The notes: generated by a model from the letters alone, not told the origin. Positions 17,065 through 26,492 are shown, counted from the stretch's first letter. The stretch is 64,000 nt of DNA from Pseudomonadota bacterium (GCA_023458595.1 JAEWYT010000168.1:5375-69374), one strand, 5' to 3'. Numbers and translations: made by a program.

Positions 17065-18213
17065 ATGAGCACGAACAAGAACCGCCTCGACCCCGAAACG
17101 CTCGCCGCCCAGGCGCTTGGCCTTATCGACCGGGAGACCGGGGCGGTCGTGCCGCCGCTCCACAGCGCCTCGACATTCGCCCGCGACGAGGACTATGCGT
17201 TGATCGGCCCGCACATCTACAGCCGCAACAGCGCGCCGACGCTCGCCCACGCCGAGGAGATCGTCGCCGCGCTCGACGGCGGCGCCGGCGCGCGCGTGTT
17301 CGGCTCGGGCCTTGCCGCCTTCGCCGCCCTGACGGAGACCCTCCGACCCGGCGCCCACGTCGTCGCGCCTCGGGTCATGTACTATTCGGCGCAGGACTGG
17401 CTGCGCCGGCTCGCCGCGCGCGGCCGCATCGGCCTCGACTTCTACGACCAGACCGATCCGCAGACGCTGAAGGACGCCCTCAAGCCGGGACAGACAGAGC
17501 TTGTGTGGGTCGAGACGCCTGCCAATCCGACATGGGACGTGATGGACATCGCCTTCGCCGCAGAGACCGCGCATTCGGCCGACGCGATCCTCGGCGTCGA
17601 TTCGACCTGCGCGCCGGCGCCCACCACGCAGCCAATCTCGCTCGGCGCCGACATCGTCCTACATTCGGCGACGAAGTACCTGAACGGCCACTCCGACCTC
17701 ACCGCTGGCGTTCTGGTGACGGCGAAGGACGACCGGCGCTGGACGGACATTCACGCGATCCGCAACCTGACCGGCGGCGTGCTCGGCGGGTTCGAGGCAT
17801 GGCTGCTGATCCGCGGCATGCGCACCCTGTTCGTGCGTTTCGCCCGCCAGTCGGAAACGGCGCTGACGCTCGCCCGTCACTTCGAGGGTCACGGCCGCGT
17901 CGCCGGCGTGCTCTATCCGGGTCTCGAGAGCCACCCGGGCCACAAGATCGCGGCGAAGCAGATGACCGGCGGCTTCGGCGGCATGCTGTCGATCCTGGTT
18001 GACGGCGATTTCGAGGCCGCGCGCCGGGTCGCGACCCGCACGCGGGTGCTCGTGCCGGCGACCTCGCTCGGGGGCGTCGAGAGCCTGATCGAGCACCGGC
18101 GCTCGGTTGAAAGCCCGGAAAGCACGGTGCCGGACAACCTGCTGCGGATCTCGGTCGGACTGGAATCGGCGGGCGACCTGATCGCCGATCTGGAGCAGGC
18201 GCTGAAAGCCTAG
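17065..18213 (+). CDS. Cystathionine beta-lyase-like PLP enzyme
   Basis: This 382-residue protein is a Cys/Met-metabolism PLP-dependent enzyme. The PLP lysine is K204 in HSATKYLNGHSD. SGLAAFAAL is the phosphate-binding region and PLHSASTFARD is the N-terminal active-site segment; YSRNSAPT replaces the usual YSRxGNPT. The C-terminus has LVPATSLGGVESLIEHRRSV. It probably splits cystathionine to homocysteine, or acts on a related sulfur amino acid; sequence alone does not separate these. It precedes the DksA-like gene. Confidence 0.85.
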   Translation: MSTNKNRLDPETLAAQALGLIDRETGAVVPPLHSASTFARDEDYALIGPHIYSRNSAPTLAHAEEIVAALDGGAGARVFGSGLAAFAALTETLRPGAHVVAPRVMYYSAQDWLRRLAARGRIGLDFYDQTDPQTLKDALKPGQTELVWVETPANPTWDVMDIAFAAETAHSADAILGVDSTCAPAPTTQPISLGADIVLHSATKYLNGHSDLTAGVLVTAKDDRRWTDIHAIRNLTGGVLGGFEAWLLIRGMRTLFVRFARQSETALTLARHFEGHGRVAGVLYPGLESHPGHKIAAKQMTGGFGGMLSILVDGDFEAARRVATRTRVLVPATSLGGVESLIEHRRSVESPESTVPDNLLRISVGLESAGDLIADLEQALKA

Positions 18214-18254
18214 CGCCTTTTGGCGCATGGCCAAGATCCGGCTAGACTCCGGTC

Positions 18255-18596
18255 ATGACCGATCTGAATCTAGACGAGATGGCGAGACAGCTGCGCGACG
18301 AGCTTGCCGAGCTGGAGGAGCTCAGTGAGGCGAGCTTGGATGCGCGCGGCACCGTGGCCCTCGACCAGCAGAGCGTCGGGCGGTTGTCGCGAATGGACGC
18401 CATGCAGGGGCAAGCCATGGCGAAGGCGGCCGAACAGCGCCGAAGAGCACGCATCTCCATGATCAAGGCGGCGCTGCAGCGTATCGCGGACGGCGCCTAC
18501 GGAGAGTGCGAGGAGTGCGGCGAGCGTATTCCCGCCGGCCGGCTCAGCGTCGACCCGACGGTGACGACTTGCGTGGGCTGTGCCTCGGCGCGGTGA
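18255..18596 (+). CDS. DksA/TraR-type C4 zinc-finger protein
   Basis: The 113-residue protein has a helical, acidic N-terminal half (residues about 5-75, likely a coiled coil) and a C4 zinc finger at C85-x2-C88 ... C106-x2-C109. This is the architecture of the DksA/TraR family, which binds the secondary channel of RNA polymerase. It is shorter than DksA proper (about 150 residues), closer to small DksA-like or TraR-like proteins. The canonical DxxDxA tip appears only as SRMDAM, so ppGpp co-regulation is uncertain. Confidence 0.85.
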   Translation: MTDLNLDEMARQLRDELAELEELSEASLDARGTVALDQQSVGRLSRMDAMQGQAMAKAAEQRRRARISMIKAALQRIADGAYGECEECGERIPAGRLSVDPTVTTCVGCASAR

Positions 18597-18672
18597 TCTC
18601 CCGGCCTTGCCGGATCCGACCGATCCTGCCATCTAGATTCCCGTTCCACCGCCTGCCACCGAGGAAGATGCC

Positions 18673-19284
18673 ATGCCCATCGTCTCCACCGTCGAAGAGC
18701 TCGAAGCCATCTACGGCGAGCCGAGCGAAACGGCGACGGTCAAGGTGGCCGACCGGGTCACGCCGCACTACGCCGCCTTTATCGAGGCTTCGCCCTTCGT
18801 GACGCTGGCGACCGGAGGGCCGGAGGGGCTCGACTGCTCGCCGCGGGGCGACATGGCGGGATTCGTCCGCATCCACGACGAGAAGACACTGATGATGCCC
18901 GACCGGCGCGGCAACAATCGCGTCGACTCGTTGCGCAACATCGTGCACGATCCCCGCGTCGGTCTTCTGTTCCTGATCCCCGGCTCCGGTAGCACATTGA
19001 GGGTCAATGGTCGCGCGGTCGTCTCGACCGATCCCGACCTGCTCGAATCCTTCAAGATGGACGGCAAGGCGCCGCGCTCGGTGATCGTCGTCACCGTCGA
19101 GGCCGTCTATTTCCAGTGCGCGCGGGCGATCGTGCGCTCGGAACTGTGGAATCCCGAGAAGCACATCGATCCGAAGAGCCTGCCGAGCGTCGGCACGGTG
19201 CTCGCCGAGATGAGCAAAAACCGTATCGACGGCCAGGTCTACGACGAGGAATGGCCGGAGCGGGCGAAGGCATCGCTGTGGTAG
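18673..19284 (+). CDS. PPOX-class FMN flavoprotein (MSMEG_1061-like)
   Basis: ATG 18673 has a GAGGAAG Shine-Dalgarno. The 203-residue product is a split-barrel flavin enzyme of the pyridoxamine-phosphate-oxidase-like family: PFVTLATGG, DCSPRGDMAGFVRI, LMMPDRRGNNRVDSL, and LFLIPGSGSTLRVNGRA. This is the pattern of the MSMEG_1061 subgroup of FMN-dependent PPOX-class proteins, whose substrates are unknown. It converges on livF with a 27-bp gap. Confidence 0.88.
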   Translation: MPIVSTVEELEAIYGEPSETATVKVADRVTPHYAAFIEASPFVTLATGGPEGLDCSPRGDMAGFVRIHDEKTLMMPDRRGNNRVDSLRNIVHDPRVGLLFLIPGSGSTLRVNGRAVVSTDPDLLESFKMDGKAPRSVIVVTVEAVYFQCARAIVRSELWNPEKHIDPKSLPSVGTVLAEMSKNRIDGQVYDEEWPERAKASLW

Positions 19285-19311
19285 CGAGCCGGCGTTAGAT
19301 CGCCCACGCGC

Positions 19312-20070
19312 TCAGATCGCGAGGTATTCCTGACGCAGGTCGGCGTCGTCGAGCACTTCCTGCGCGCCGCCGTCGAAGACGATCTGGCCCATGTCGAGGA
19401 TCACCGCGCGGTCGGCGAGATGAAGCGCCGCGATCGCGTTCTGCTCGACGATCACGGTCGTCAGCCCGAGTTCCTTGATCTGCTCGACGATCTTCTCGAT
19501 CTCGCGGACGATGACCGGCGCCAAGCCCTCGTAGGGCTCGTCGAGCAGGAGCAGCTTCACGTCGCGGGCGAGCGCCCGGGCGACCGCCAGCATCTGCTGC
19601 TCGCCGCCGGACAGCGTGACGCCCTCCTGTTTGCGGCGTTCGGCAAGACGCGGGAAATGATGATAGAGCCGCTCGATCGACCAGCCCTTCGGCTCGGCGA
19701 TCTGGGCGAGTTGGAGGTTCTCCTCAACGGTGAGGCCCGGGATGATCCGCCGATCCTCCGGCACGAGGCCGACGCCCTCGCGGGCGGCCTGGAACGACGA
19801 CATGCGATGGAGTGGCTTGCCGTCGAGCCAGATCTCGCCCTGCTTCAGCATCGGGTCGTCGGCGCGGGCGACGGTGCGTAGCGTCGACGTCTTGCCCGCG
19901 CCGTTGCGGCCGAGCAGCGCGACGATCTCGCCCTTGCGGACCTGGAAGCCCACGCCCTGCACGATGTAGCTTTCGCCGTAATAGGCGTGCAGGTCGGCAC
20001 AGGAGAAGTAGGCCGGCTCTGCGGCGGCGGCTTTCTCCGTCTGTATTTCGGTCACGGTCATCATGTTCAC
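19312..20070 (-). CDS. livF: Branched-chain amino acid-type ABC transporter ATPase (LivF)
   Basis: This 252-residue ATPase has Walker A LLGRNGAGKTS, signature TLSGGEQQMLAVARAL and Walker B LLLLDEPYEGLAP. The N-terminus HAYYGESYIVQGV is characteristic of LivF rather than LivG. The GTG start at 20070 overlaps the livG stop (GTGA), showing translational coupling; ATG 20064 is an alternative. It is the last gene of the five-gene operon with livG, livM, livH and the binding protein. Confidence 0.93.
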   Translation of the reverse strand: MNMMTVTEIQTEKAAAAEPAYFSCADLHAYYGESYIVQGVGFQVRKGEIVALLGRNGAGKTSTLRTVARADDPMLKQGEIWLDGKPLHRMSSFQAAREGVGLVPEDRRIIPGLTVEENLQLAQIAEPKGWSIERLYHHFPRLAERRKQEGVTLSGGEQQMLAVARALARDVKLLLLDEPYEGLAPVIVREIEKIVEQIKELGLTTVIVEQNAIAALHLADRAVILDMGQIVFDGGAQEVLDDADLRQEYLAI

Positions 20071-20822
20071 AGGTGCGCGCCCCCGAGATAGGCTTCCTGA
20101 ACCCTCGGATCTCCCTTGATATCATTCGGGAGCCCTTCCGCAATAACCGTGCCCTGCGCGAGCACGGTGATCTTGTGGGCCAGCGAGAACACGACATGCA
20201 TATCGTGCTCGATGACGATCTTGGTGATGCCGCGTTCGCCTATCTTCTTGAGTAGGTCGATAGTGTTGTTGGTGTCGGCGCGCGACATGCCGGCCGTGGG
20301 CTCGTCGAGCAGCAGGAGCTTGGGATCCTGCACCAGACACATGGCGAGTTCGAGCCGGCGCTTGTCGCCGCGCGAGAGGCTGCCGGCAAGCATGTCCTTC
20401 TTGGACGCGAGTTCGACGTCCTCGAGGATGTGCAGTGCCCGCTCGCGAACATCCTTTTCCGAGGCGACGCTTCCCCAGCCGTTGATCCTGAACGCGCCGT
20501 CGCGATGGGCGAAGGCGGGGATCATGATGTTCTCCAGCAGCGACAGTGCCTCGAAGATCTCGGGCGTCTGGAACACGCGGGAGACCCCGGTCTGGTTGAT
20601 CTCGTAGGGCTTCAGGCCCAAGAGCGACCTGCCGTTGAACATCACAGTGCCGGTATCGGGCACCAGTCGGCCGACGAAACAATTCAGGAGCGTCGACTTG
20701 CCGGCGCCGTTCGGGCCGATGATGGCGTGGACGGTGCCCTCCTCGACGTCGAGATTGACGTTGTTCAGCGCCTGAAGGCCGCCGAAACGCTTGTTGACAT
20801 CGGTAACCTGGAGAATGCCCAT
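20067..20822 (-). CDS. livG: Branched-chain amino acid-type ABC transporter ATPase (LivG)
   Basis: The 251-residue protein has Walker A IIGPNGAGKST, signature LSRGDKRRLELAMCL and Walker B LLLLDEPTAGM, with the LivG-type NKRFGGLQALNNVNL start. The signature is LSRGD instead of the usual LSGGQ or LSYGQ, a pattern often seen in LivG proteins of this subgroup. It lies 9 bp after livM and overlaps livF by 4 bp. Confidence 0.93.
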   Translation of the reverse strand: MGILQVTDVNKRFGGLQALNNVNLDVEEGTVHAIIGPNGAGKSTLLNCFVGRLVPDTGTVMFNGRSLLGLKPYEINQTGVSRVFQTPEIFEALSLLENIMIPAFAHRDGAFRINGWGSVASEKDVRERALHILEDVELASKKDMLAGSLSRGDKRRLELAMCLVQDPKLLLLDEPTAGMSRADTNNTIDLLKKIGERGITKIVIEHDMHVVFSLAHKITVLAQGTVIAEGLPNDIKGDPRVQEAYLGGAHL

Positions 20823-20831
20823 GGCTGCCCC

Positions 20832-21989
20832 CTACTCCGCTGCGGCCGGCAGGGCGCCGGCCTCCTCGGGCGTGGCGCCCCCGCCGCCGCGTCTGCCGAA
20901 CAGCGCGGCAAGGCGGCGGAACCCTTCCATGATGCCACCGGGCAGGAAGATCACGATCAGCATGAAGAGGACGCCGAGGGTGAGCTGCCAGCCCTCGCCG
21001 ACGAACAGCGAGGTCACCGACACGACGAAATCCTGAAGCCCGGAGGGCAGGAACGAGAAGAAGTGGTGCAGGGTCGACTCGTTGAAGGCGGAGAAGATGT
21101 TCTCGAGATACTTGATGAGCGTGGCGCCGAGCACGGGGCCGAGCAGCGTGCCGGCTCCGCCGAGGATCGTCATCAGCACGACCTCGCCCGAGGCGGTCCA
21201 CTGCATGCGCTCGGCACCGGCGAGCGGGTCGGTGACGCAGAGCAGCGCCCCGGCGAGCCCCGCGTACATGCCCGAGATCACGAAGGCGGCGAGCGTGTAG
21301 GGGCGCGTGTTGAGGCCGGTGTAGTTCATCCGGTTCTGGTTCGACTTCACCGCCTTCAGCATCAGGCCGAAGGGCGAGCGGAAGATGCGCATCGAGACGA
21401 AGAACGCGACGATCAGAATGACCGCGCAGAAATAGAACCCGGCGTAGCCGGTGAGCTCGTGGCCGAAGAAGTCGGGGAGCAGAACGCCCTGCGGCTCGGC
21501 CCGGCCGAACATCCGGTCGAGGAGGCGCGGATCGCTGTTGAGGACGCGAAGGCCCGTCTCGCCGTTGGTGATCGGGGTCAGCACCGAATAGGCGAGGTTG
21601 TAGCACATCTGCGCGAAGGCGAGCGTCAGGATCGAGAAGTAGATGCCGGCACGGCGCAGGCTGACAAAGCCGATCGCGAGAGCGAACAGGCCCGAGAGCA
21701 CGATGCTCGTCAGCACGGCGGGGAGCGCGTTCATGCCGAGCAGCTTGAAGGTCCAAACCGCCGTATAGGAGCCGACCCCGAGAAAGGCGGCGTGGCCGAA
21801 GGACAGGTAGCCGGTGAGGCCGAACAGGATGTTGAAGCCGATCGCGAAGATGCCGTAGATCGCAAACTTCTGCATCAGGTCGGGATAGCCGGCTCCGATC
21901 GGCGTGAGCCAGACCGGCATGGCCAGCACGGCCGCGGTGAACACGAGCACCAGCACGGCGTCCCGCATGGTCGAAGCCTTTGCGTTCAT
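20832..21989 (-). CDS. livM: Branched-chain amino acid-type ABC permease (LivM)
   Basis: This 385-residue permease has about ten hydrophobic segments and the LivM signatures ILFGLTGYLSFGHAAFLGVGSY and GGAGTLLGPVLGA. A loop of about 45 residues around SDPRLLDRMFGRAEPQGVLLPDFFGHE is longer than in the amino-acid paradigm. Such loops are common in Liv-type systems for other substrates, so the ligand may not be an amino acid. Confidence 0.92.
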   Translation of the reverse strand: MNAKASTMRDAVLVLVFTAAVLAMPVWLTPIGAGYPDLMQKFAIYGIFAIGFNILFGLTGYLSFGHAAFLGVGSYTAVWTFKLLGMNALPAVLTSIVLSGLFALAIGFVSLRRAGIYFSILTLAFAQMCYNLAYSVLTPITNGETGLRVLNSDPRLLDRMFGRAEPQGVLLPDFFGHELTGYAGFYFCAVILIVAFFVSMRIFRSPFGLMLKAVKSNQNRMNYTGLNTRPYTLAAFVISGMYAGLAGALLCVTDPLAGAERMQWTASGEVVLMTILGGAGTLLGPVLGATLIKYLENIFSAFNESTLHHFFSFLPSGLQDFVVSVTSLFVGEGWQLTLGVLFMLIVIFLPGGIMEGFRRLAALFGRRGGGGATPEEAGALPAAAE

Positions 21990-22008
21990 TGCGTTCGAGG
22001 CTCCGGTC

Positions 22009-23037
22009 TCAGGTTTCCATCACGCCCTTGCGGCCCATGAGGCCACGCGGACGCACGAGCAGCACGACGACCGCCACCAGATAGATGATGATCTGGTCGA
22101 TGCCGGGGAAGATCGCCTTGATCTCGTTCATCGAGGCGAAGGATTGCAGGATGCCGAGCAGGAAGCCTGCGGCCACCGCGCCGCCGAGCGAGCCCATGCC
22201 GCCGACGACCACGACCACGAAAGAAAGGACGAGGAAATCCATGCCCATGTGGTAGTCGGGCGACAGGATCGGCGTGTACATGACGCCGGCAAGGCCGGCG
22301 ACGATCGCGGCGAGCGCGAACATGATGGTGAAACGGCGGTTGATGTCGATACCGAGAAGACCGACGGTCTCGCGATCCGCCATGCCGGCGCGAACGACCA
22401 TCCCGAAGGTGGTGTACTGCAGAAAGGCGAAGACGCCGCCGATGACGGTCAGCGAGAAGAGCAGGTAGACCATGCGCCACCAGGGATAGACGACGGCGCC
22501 GGGGGTCAGGCCGATCATCGCGCCGAAATCAATCATGCCGCGCAGGTCCTCCGGCGCGGGCTGCGGGATCGGGTTGGCGCCGAACAGCTGCTTTATGATC
22601 TCCTGCAGCACAATCGCGAGCCCGAAGGTCACGAGGATCTGCTCGGCGTGCGGACGCTTGTAGAAGAAGCGCACGAGCCCGCGTTCCATGGCGAGCCCGA
22701 CGATCAGCATGACCGGGATCGCCACCAGGATGGAGACGGGGACGGAGAAGTCGACCAGCAACCGGCCGAAGTCGCCGAACCAGCTTTCGATAAGCGACGT
22801 GCGGATTTCGAGGGGCGTGCCCCATGCGGTCGTCTGGTTGGGGTCGACCGTGACGCTCTCCAGCGACAACAGCTTGTTCACGGTCACGGCGCAGAAGGCA
22901 CCGAGCATGAAAAGCGCGCCGTGGGCGAAGTTGACCACGCCGAGCGTTCCGAAGATGAGCGTCAGGCCCAGCGCGATCAGAGCGTAGGCGCCGCCCTTGT
23001 CCAAGCCGTTCAGGATCTGAAGTAGAATCGCATCCAT
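22009..23037 (-). CDS. livH: Branched-chain amino acid-type ABC permease (LivH)
   Basis: This 342-residue protein starts MDAILLQILNGLDKGGAYALIALGL, the conserved LivH opening, followed by IFGTLGVVNFAHGALFMLGAF and the coupling motif region GLLGIDINR. GGMGSLGGAVAAGFLLGI near the C-terminus is also diagnostic. It is longer than classical LivH (about 300) because of an insertion around residues 55-80. It pairs with LivM. Confidence 0.92.
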   Translation of the reverse strand: MDAILLQILNGLDKGGAYALIALGLTLIFGTLGVVNFAHGALFMLGAFCAVTVNKLLSLESVTVDPNQTTAWGTPLEIRTSLIESWFGDFGRLLVDFSVPVSILVAIPVMLIVGLAMERGLVRFFYKRPHAEQILVTFGLAIVLQEIIKQLFGANPIPQPAPEDLRGMIDFGAMIGLTPGAVVYPWWRMVYLLFSLTVIGGVFAFLQYTTFGMVVRAGMADRETVGLLGIDINRRFTIMFALAAIVAGLAGVMYTPILSPDYHMGMDFLVLSFVVVVVGGMGSLGGAVAAGFLLGILQSFASMNEIKAIFPGIDQIIIYLVAVVVLLVRPRGLMGRKGVMET

Positions 23038-23148
23038 TGCCCGTACCCGTCCCCGCCGATATCGAGCGGGTTTGCCGACCGTATTTCGCCGGCCGGGTCC
23101 GCCTCGCGACGGATCCCGGCCGGCAGAGCCCCATGGCGAGAGGCTAGA

Positions 23149-24540
23149 TCAGGCGCCGTTGTTGCACTGGCCGAGCTCGCCGCCGGCGAACATCGGATTG
23201 TCGGGCTCGTACCAGGCTTCTTTGGCAGGCACTTCCTGTACGACCTCGAGCAGGTCGTACTTGTCCTTCGGGCTCTCCTTGCCGCGCACGACCAGCACGG
23301 GCTTGAAGCACTGATGGTCGGCGGCGCGGTAGAGCGTCTGGCCGTTGCCCATGCCGTCGAACAGGAAACCCTTGTTCGAGGCGGACTCAATGCCGGGGAG
23401 CGAATCGCCGCCCTCGAACGCCTTGGCGACGGCGCAGGGCTCGAAGCTGCCAGCGCGCTCGGCGGCGTCGGCGTAAAGCAGCGCCTGCACGTAGCAGGTC
23501 TGCGCGGCCTGGCTCGGCGGCGTGCCGTATTTCTGGCCGAACGACTTCGTGAAGGCCTTGGTGCCCGGATTGTCGAGCTTCCAGTCCCAGTTGGCGGAAC
23601 CGAGAATGCCCTTCACGTTCTCGCCGGCGCCCTGAGCCATCAGCTCGGAGTACAGCGGCACTACGATCTCGAAGGTCTTGCCGTTGACCTGCTTGTCGCG
23701 CAGACCGAACTGCACGGCCTGGGTCAGCGAGTTGACCATGTCGCGGCCGTAGTGGTTGAGGATCAGCACGTCGGCGCCGGAGTTCAGAACCGGCGTGATG
23801 TACTGCGAGAAGTCGCCTGCACCGAGAGGGGTGCGCACCGCAGCCGCCGTCTTCCAGCCCAGCGCCTCGGTCGCCGCCTTGATCGACTCCTCCTGGGTCC
23901 AGCCCCAGGTGTAGTCGGCGGTGAGGTGGTAGGCGGTGCGCTCGTTGCCGTACTCGTCCCTCAGCACCGGGGCGAGGGCGGCGGCGGACATGTAGGCGTC
24001 AAAGAAATGGCGGAACCCGTTGGCGCGCTTATCCTTACCGGTCGTGTCGTTGGAGTGCGTCAGGCCGGCCATGAAGATGACGCCCATCTCCTGGCAGAGC
24101 GACTGCACGGCGACGGCGACGCCCGACGACGATCCGCCCGTGATCATGATGGCGCCGTCCTTCTCGACCATGCGCTTGGCCGATGCGCGCGCCGCATCGG
24201 ACTTGGTCTGCGTATCGCCGGTGACGAAGGCGACCTTCTTGCCGAGCACGCCGTTACCCTTCAGCGTCAGCGGCTTCATGGTGTTGAGCATGCCGCCGTC
24301 GCCCTCGCCGTTCAGATGCTCGACGGCGAGCTGGTAGGCGCGCAGCTCGTCGGCGCCCTCGTCCGCATACGGCCCGGTCTGCGGCACGTTGAAGCCGAAC
24401 GTGACGGTCGAGCCCGTCGGCTCGTTCAGGTAGGCCGCGCGCGACTGGCTGGTGAAGATCGTCGGAAGCGCCAGGCCGGCGCCGACAGCGGCGGTGCTCT
24501 TGAGGAGCGTGCGTCGGTTGATGGTCTTGAAACCGCTCAT
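23149..24540 (-). CDS. Liv-type ABC transporter substrate-binding protein, Tat-exported
   Basis: The 463-residue binding protein has an N-terminal twin-arginine pattern, INRRTLLKSTAAVGAGLALP, and cleavage probably after SRAA, so Tat export is predicted. The mature part is a type I periplasmic binding fold of the Peripla_BP_5/6 group: FGFNVPQTGPYADEG, IMITGGSSSGVAVAVQSL, and DVLILNHYGRDMV. It is longer than LivJ (about 370). The ligand is unknown. A nearby ScfR-like regulator and symporter-linked kinase make a short-chain carboxylate or amide possible, which is an inference. Confidence 0.88.
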   Translation of the reverse strand: MSGFKTINRRTLLKSTAAVGAGLALPTIFTSQSRAAYLNEPTGSTVTFGFNVPQTGPYADEGADELRAYQLAVEHLNGEGDGGMLNTMKPLTLKGNGVLGKKVAFVTGDTQTKSDAARASAKRMVEKDGAIMITGGSSSGVAVAVQSLCQEMGVIFMAGLTHSNDTTGKDKRANGFRHFFDAYMSAAALAPVLRDEYGNERTAYHLTADYTWGWTQEESIKAATEALGWKTAAAVRTPLGAGDFSQYITPVLNSGADVLILNHYGRDMVNSLTQAVQFGLRDKQVNGKTFEIVVPLYSELMAQGAGENVKGILGSANWDWKLDNPGTKAFTKSFGQKYGTPPSQAAQTCYVQALLYADAAERAGSFEPCAVAKAFEGGDSLPGIESASNKGFLFDGMGNGQTLYRAADHQCFKPVLVVRGKESPKDKYDLLEVVQEVPAKEAWYEPDNPMFAGGELGQCNNGA

Positions 24541-24788
24541 GTGGGGTCCTCCCTAGGAAAGTCGGCTTTTTCGATCCGCGGTTGTGGTGAGTTCTCTCAT
24601 ACGCCTGGAACGCTGACCGATTTTTGAAAAGAACACAATAAGCCATTGATCTAACAAAAATATTCTGTAAAATTCCTAAATCTCGCGAGTGCAAAAAAGT
24701 AAATATTTTACATCGCAGCGCAGCACGGAACGGCAATTCCCCTGCCTTTCCAAGGCTGTCGGCCGACGACGGGAAGGGACGGGCTGCC
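24541..24788. promoter_or_regulatory. AT-rich divergent control region, Liv operon / ScfR-like gene
   Basis: This 248-bp divergent gap has an AT-rich core (about 24595-24715) in a GC-rich neighbourhood. It contains TGTAAAAT at 24666-24673 and its inverted copy ATTTTACA at 24705-24712, the near-palindrome GTAAA-TAT-TTTAC at 24699-24711, and CTCGCGAG at 24682-24689. These are candidate operator arms for the regulator encoded next to it. GGGAAGGGACGGG just before ATG 24789 serves as its Shine-Dalgarno region. Confidence 0.5.
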
Positions 24789-26339
24789 ATGGCGACGACC
24801 ATCGTCGGACTGAAGATCCGCGAAACACGGCGCGCGCTCGGCTTGTCGCAATCGGAACTCGCCCGGCAGATGGGAATATCGCCGGCCTACCTGAATCTGA
24901 TCGAATTCTCGAAGCGCAGAATCGGCGGCAAGCTCCTGAAGAAGGCGGCGGACCGCCTCGGCCTGTCGCCGTCCGATCTCGACGGCGCCTCGGAACTCAG
25001 GCTCGTCCACGAACTGCGCGAGATCGCCGCCGATCCCGCGCTGCGGCCGTCGGAACTCGAGCCCGATTCGATCGAGGCGTTCATCGGAAGGTTTCCCGAG
25101 TGGGCGAGCGTGCTGGCGCAACTCCACCGCAGCGAGCGGGCGAGCCGCGAACTCGCCACCGCCCTGTCGGACCGGCTGACGCACGACCCCTATCTCGGCG
25201 ACATCGTCCACCAGATGCTGACGCACATCTCGGCGATCCGCTCGACCTCGGAGATCCTCGACGAGATAGCCGACATCGCGCCGGCGCGGCGCCAGCGCTT
25301 CCATCGTGCGCTCGCGGGCGAGAGCCGCCGGCTGACAGACGTCGCGCAGGCGCTCGCCGGCTATTTCGACAAGGCGCACGCGACCGGCCGCTCGGTGACG
25401 CCGGTCGAGGAGATCGAGACGTTCCTGCTCGCCCACGACAACCGCTTCCCGGAGATCGAGGCGGCGGTGGACGACCTGCGCGGGACGATCGCGAAGGGTG
25501 CCGACGTGCACGATGCCGACATGATCGCGGCCCTCGAAGGACGCGGCTACACGATCATACGGGAGACGGGACCGGACGAGACGCGCGACGGCGCGGATAG
25601 GACGCTGACACTTCCCTTCGGCGCCGTTCCCGGCGCAGTCGTCGAGCGGCTCTCGGCCGCGATCGTCACCGAGTTCCTGGCCGACTCGATCGAGACCGCG
25701 CTCGCGGCGCGGCCCCGGGACACCGGAGCGGTCGCGCGCCGGTACATGGCGGCGATCCTGAGGACCTACGCCGCCGATACCCTGCTGCTGCCGGCCGTCG
25801 CCTTCCGCGATACCGCCGAGCGGACGCGTTACGACGTCGAGGCGCTGGGGCGGACGTGGGGCGTCGGTTTCGAGCGGATATGCCGGCGGCTGACCGCGGT
25901 CTGCGGCGGGGAGTTCCGGGGGCCGCGCTTCGCCTACCTGTCGTGCAACGCGGCGGGGTCGACAGTGGACCGCCGGCCCGTCATGGACCTCGCGTTCCCC
26001 CGCCACGGCGCGGCCTGTCCGCTGTGGGCGATCTACCGCTCCTTCGCCAGGCCCGAGGTCGTCACGCGACAGGTCGCCGCCTTCGCCGACGGACGGAAGG
26101 TGCTGTTCGTGGCCCGTGCGCGACGCACCGGTCCCGTCGGCTTCGACCAACCCGCAGACCATGTCGCCGACATGATCGCCATACCTGCGGATCAGGCAGG
26201 GGCGGTCGTCTACGCGGACGGCCTCGACCTGAGCGCCCGCGGAAAAGCCGACCCGATCGGCGCGAACTGCAGGATCTGCCCGCGCGTCGGCTGCCGCCAC
26301 CGCACCGACGACCCGCTGGTCGGCCGGCTGCTGGACTGA
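24789..26339 (+). CDS. XRE-family regulator of short-chain fatty acid metabolism (ScfR/RamB-like)
   Basis: This 516-residue protein begins with an HTH_3 domain (residues about 7-62: IRETRRALGLSQSELARQMGISPAYLNLIE). It then has a middle region corresponding to the IrrE/ImmA-like and DUF2083 parts, and ends with a Cys-rich segment, ANCRICPRVGCRHRTDDPL. That is the ScfR/RamB layout; such proteins bind acyl-CoA-related signals and control acetate and propionate genes. The HExxH-type peptidase motif of the middle domain is not visible (the segment reads RLSAAIVTEFL), so it is probably not a protease. It is divergent from the Liv operon, which it may regulate. Confidence 0.85.
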   Translation: MATTIVGLKIRETRRALGLSQSELARQMGISPAYLNLIEFSKRRIGGKLLKKAADRLGLSPSDLDGASELRLVHELREIAADPALRPSELEPDSIEAFIGRFPEWASVLAQLHRSERASRELATALSDRLTHDPYLGDIVHQMLTHISAIRSTSEILDEIADIAPARRQRFHRALAGESRRLTDVAQALAGYFDKAHATGRSVTPVEEIETFLLAHDNRFPEIEAAVDDLRGTIAKGADVHDADMIAALEGRGYTIIRETGPDETRDGADRTLTLPFGAVPGAVVERLSAAIVTEFLADSIETALAARPRDTGAVARRYMAAILRTYAADTLLLPAVAFRDTAERTRYDVEALGRTWGVGFERICRRLTAVCGGEFRGPRFAYLSCNAAGSTVDRRPVMDLAFPRHGAACPLWAIYRSFARPEVVTRQVAAFADGRKVLFVARARRTGPVGFDQPADHVADMIAIPADQAGAVVYADGLDLSARGKADPIGANCRICPRVGCRHRTDDPLVGRLLD

Positions 26340-26492
26340 GCGCGGCGCCGCGCATCCGTCTCCCGCGGTTCTCATACGAAATTCGCACTCGCAATCGGCG
26401 AGCCCGGCGTCGTAGTCTTCAGGGCAAAGATCAAGAACAGGCGCGGCGAACATGGTGGGACCGCATCGGAAGACACAGTCTCGCCGCCTGAA

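Noticed and set aside
20430..22040. 536-residue plus-strand frame opposite livG and livM
   Set aside because: Composition is His/Glu/Arg-rich low complexity, typical of the reverse complement of membrane-protein codons.
26340..26353. GCGCGGCGCCGCGC palindrome after the ScfR-like gene, as terminator
   Set aside because: It is perfectly symmetric with no loop and no T-run, so a hairpin would be short and doubtful.
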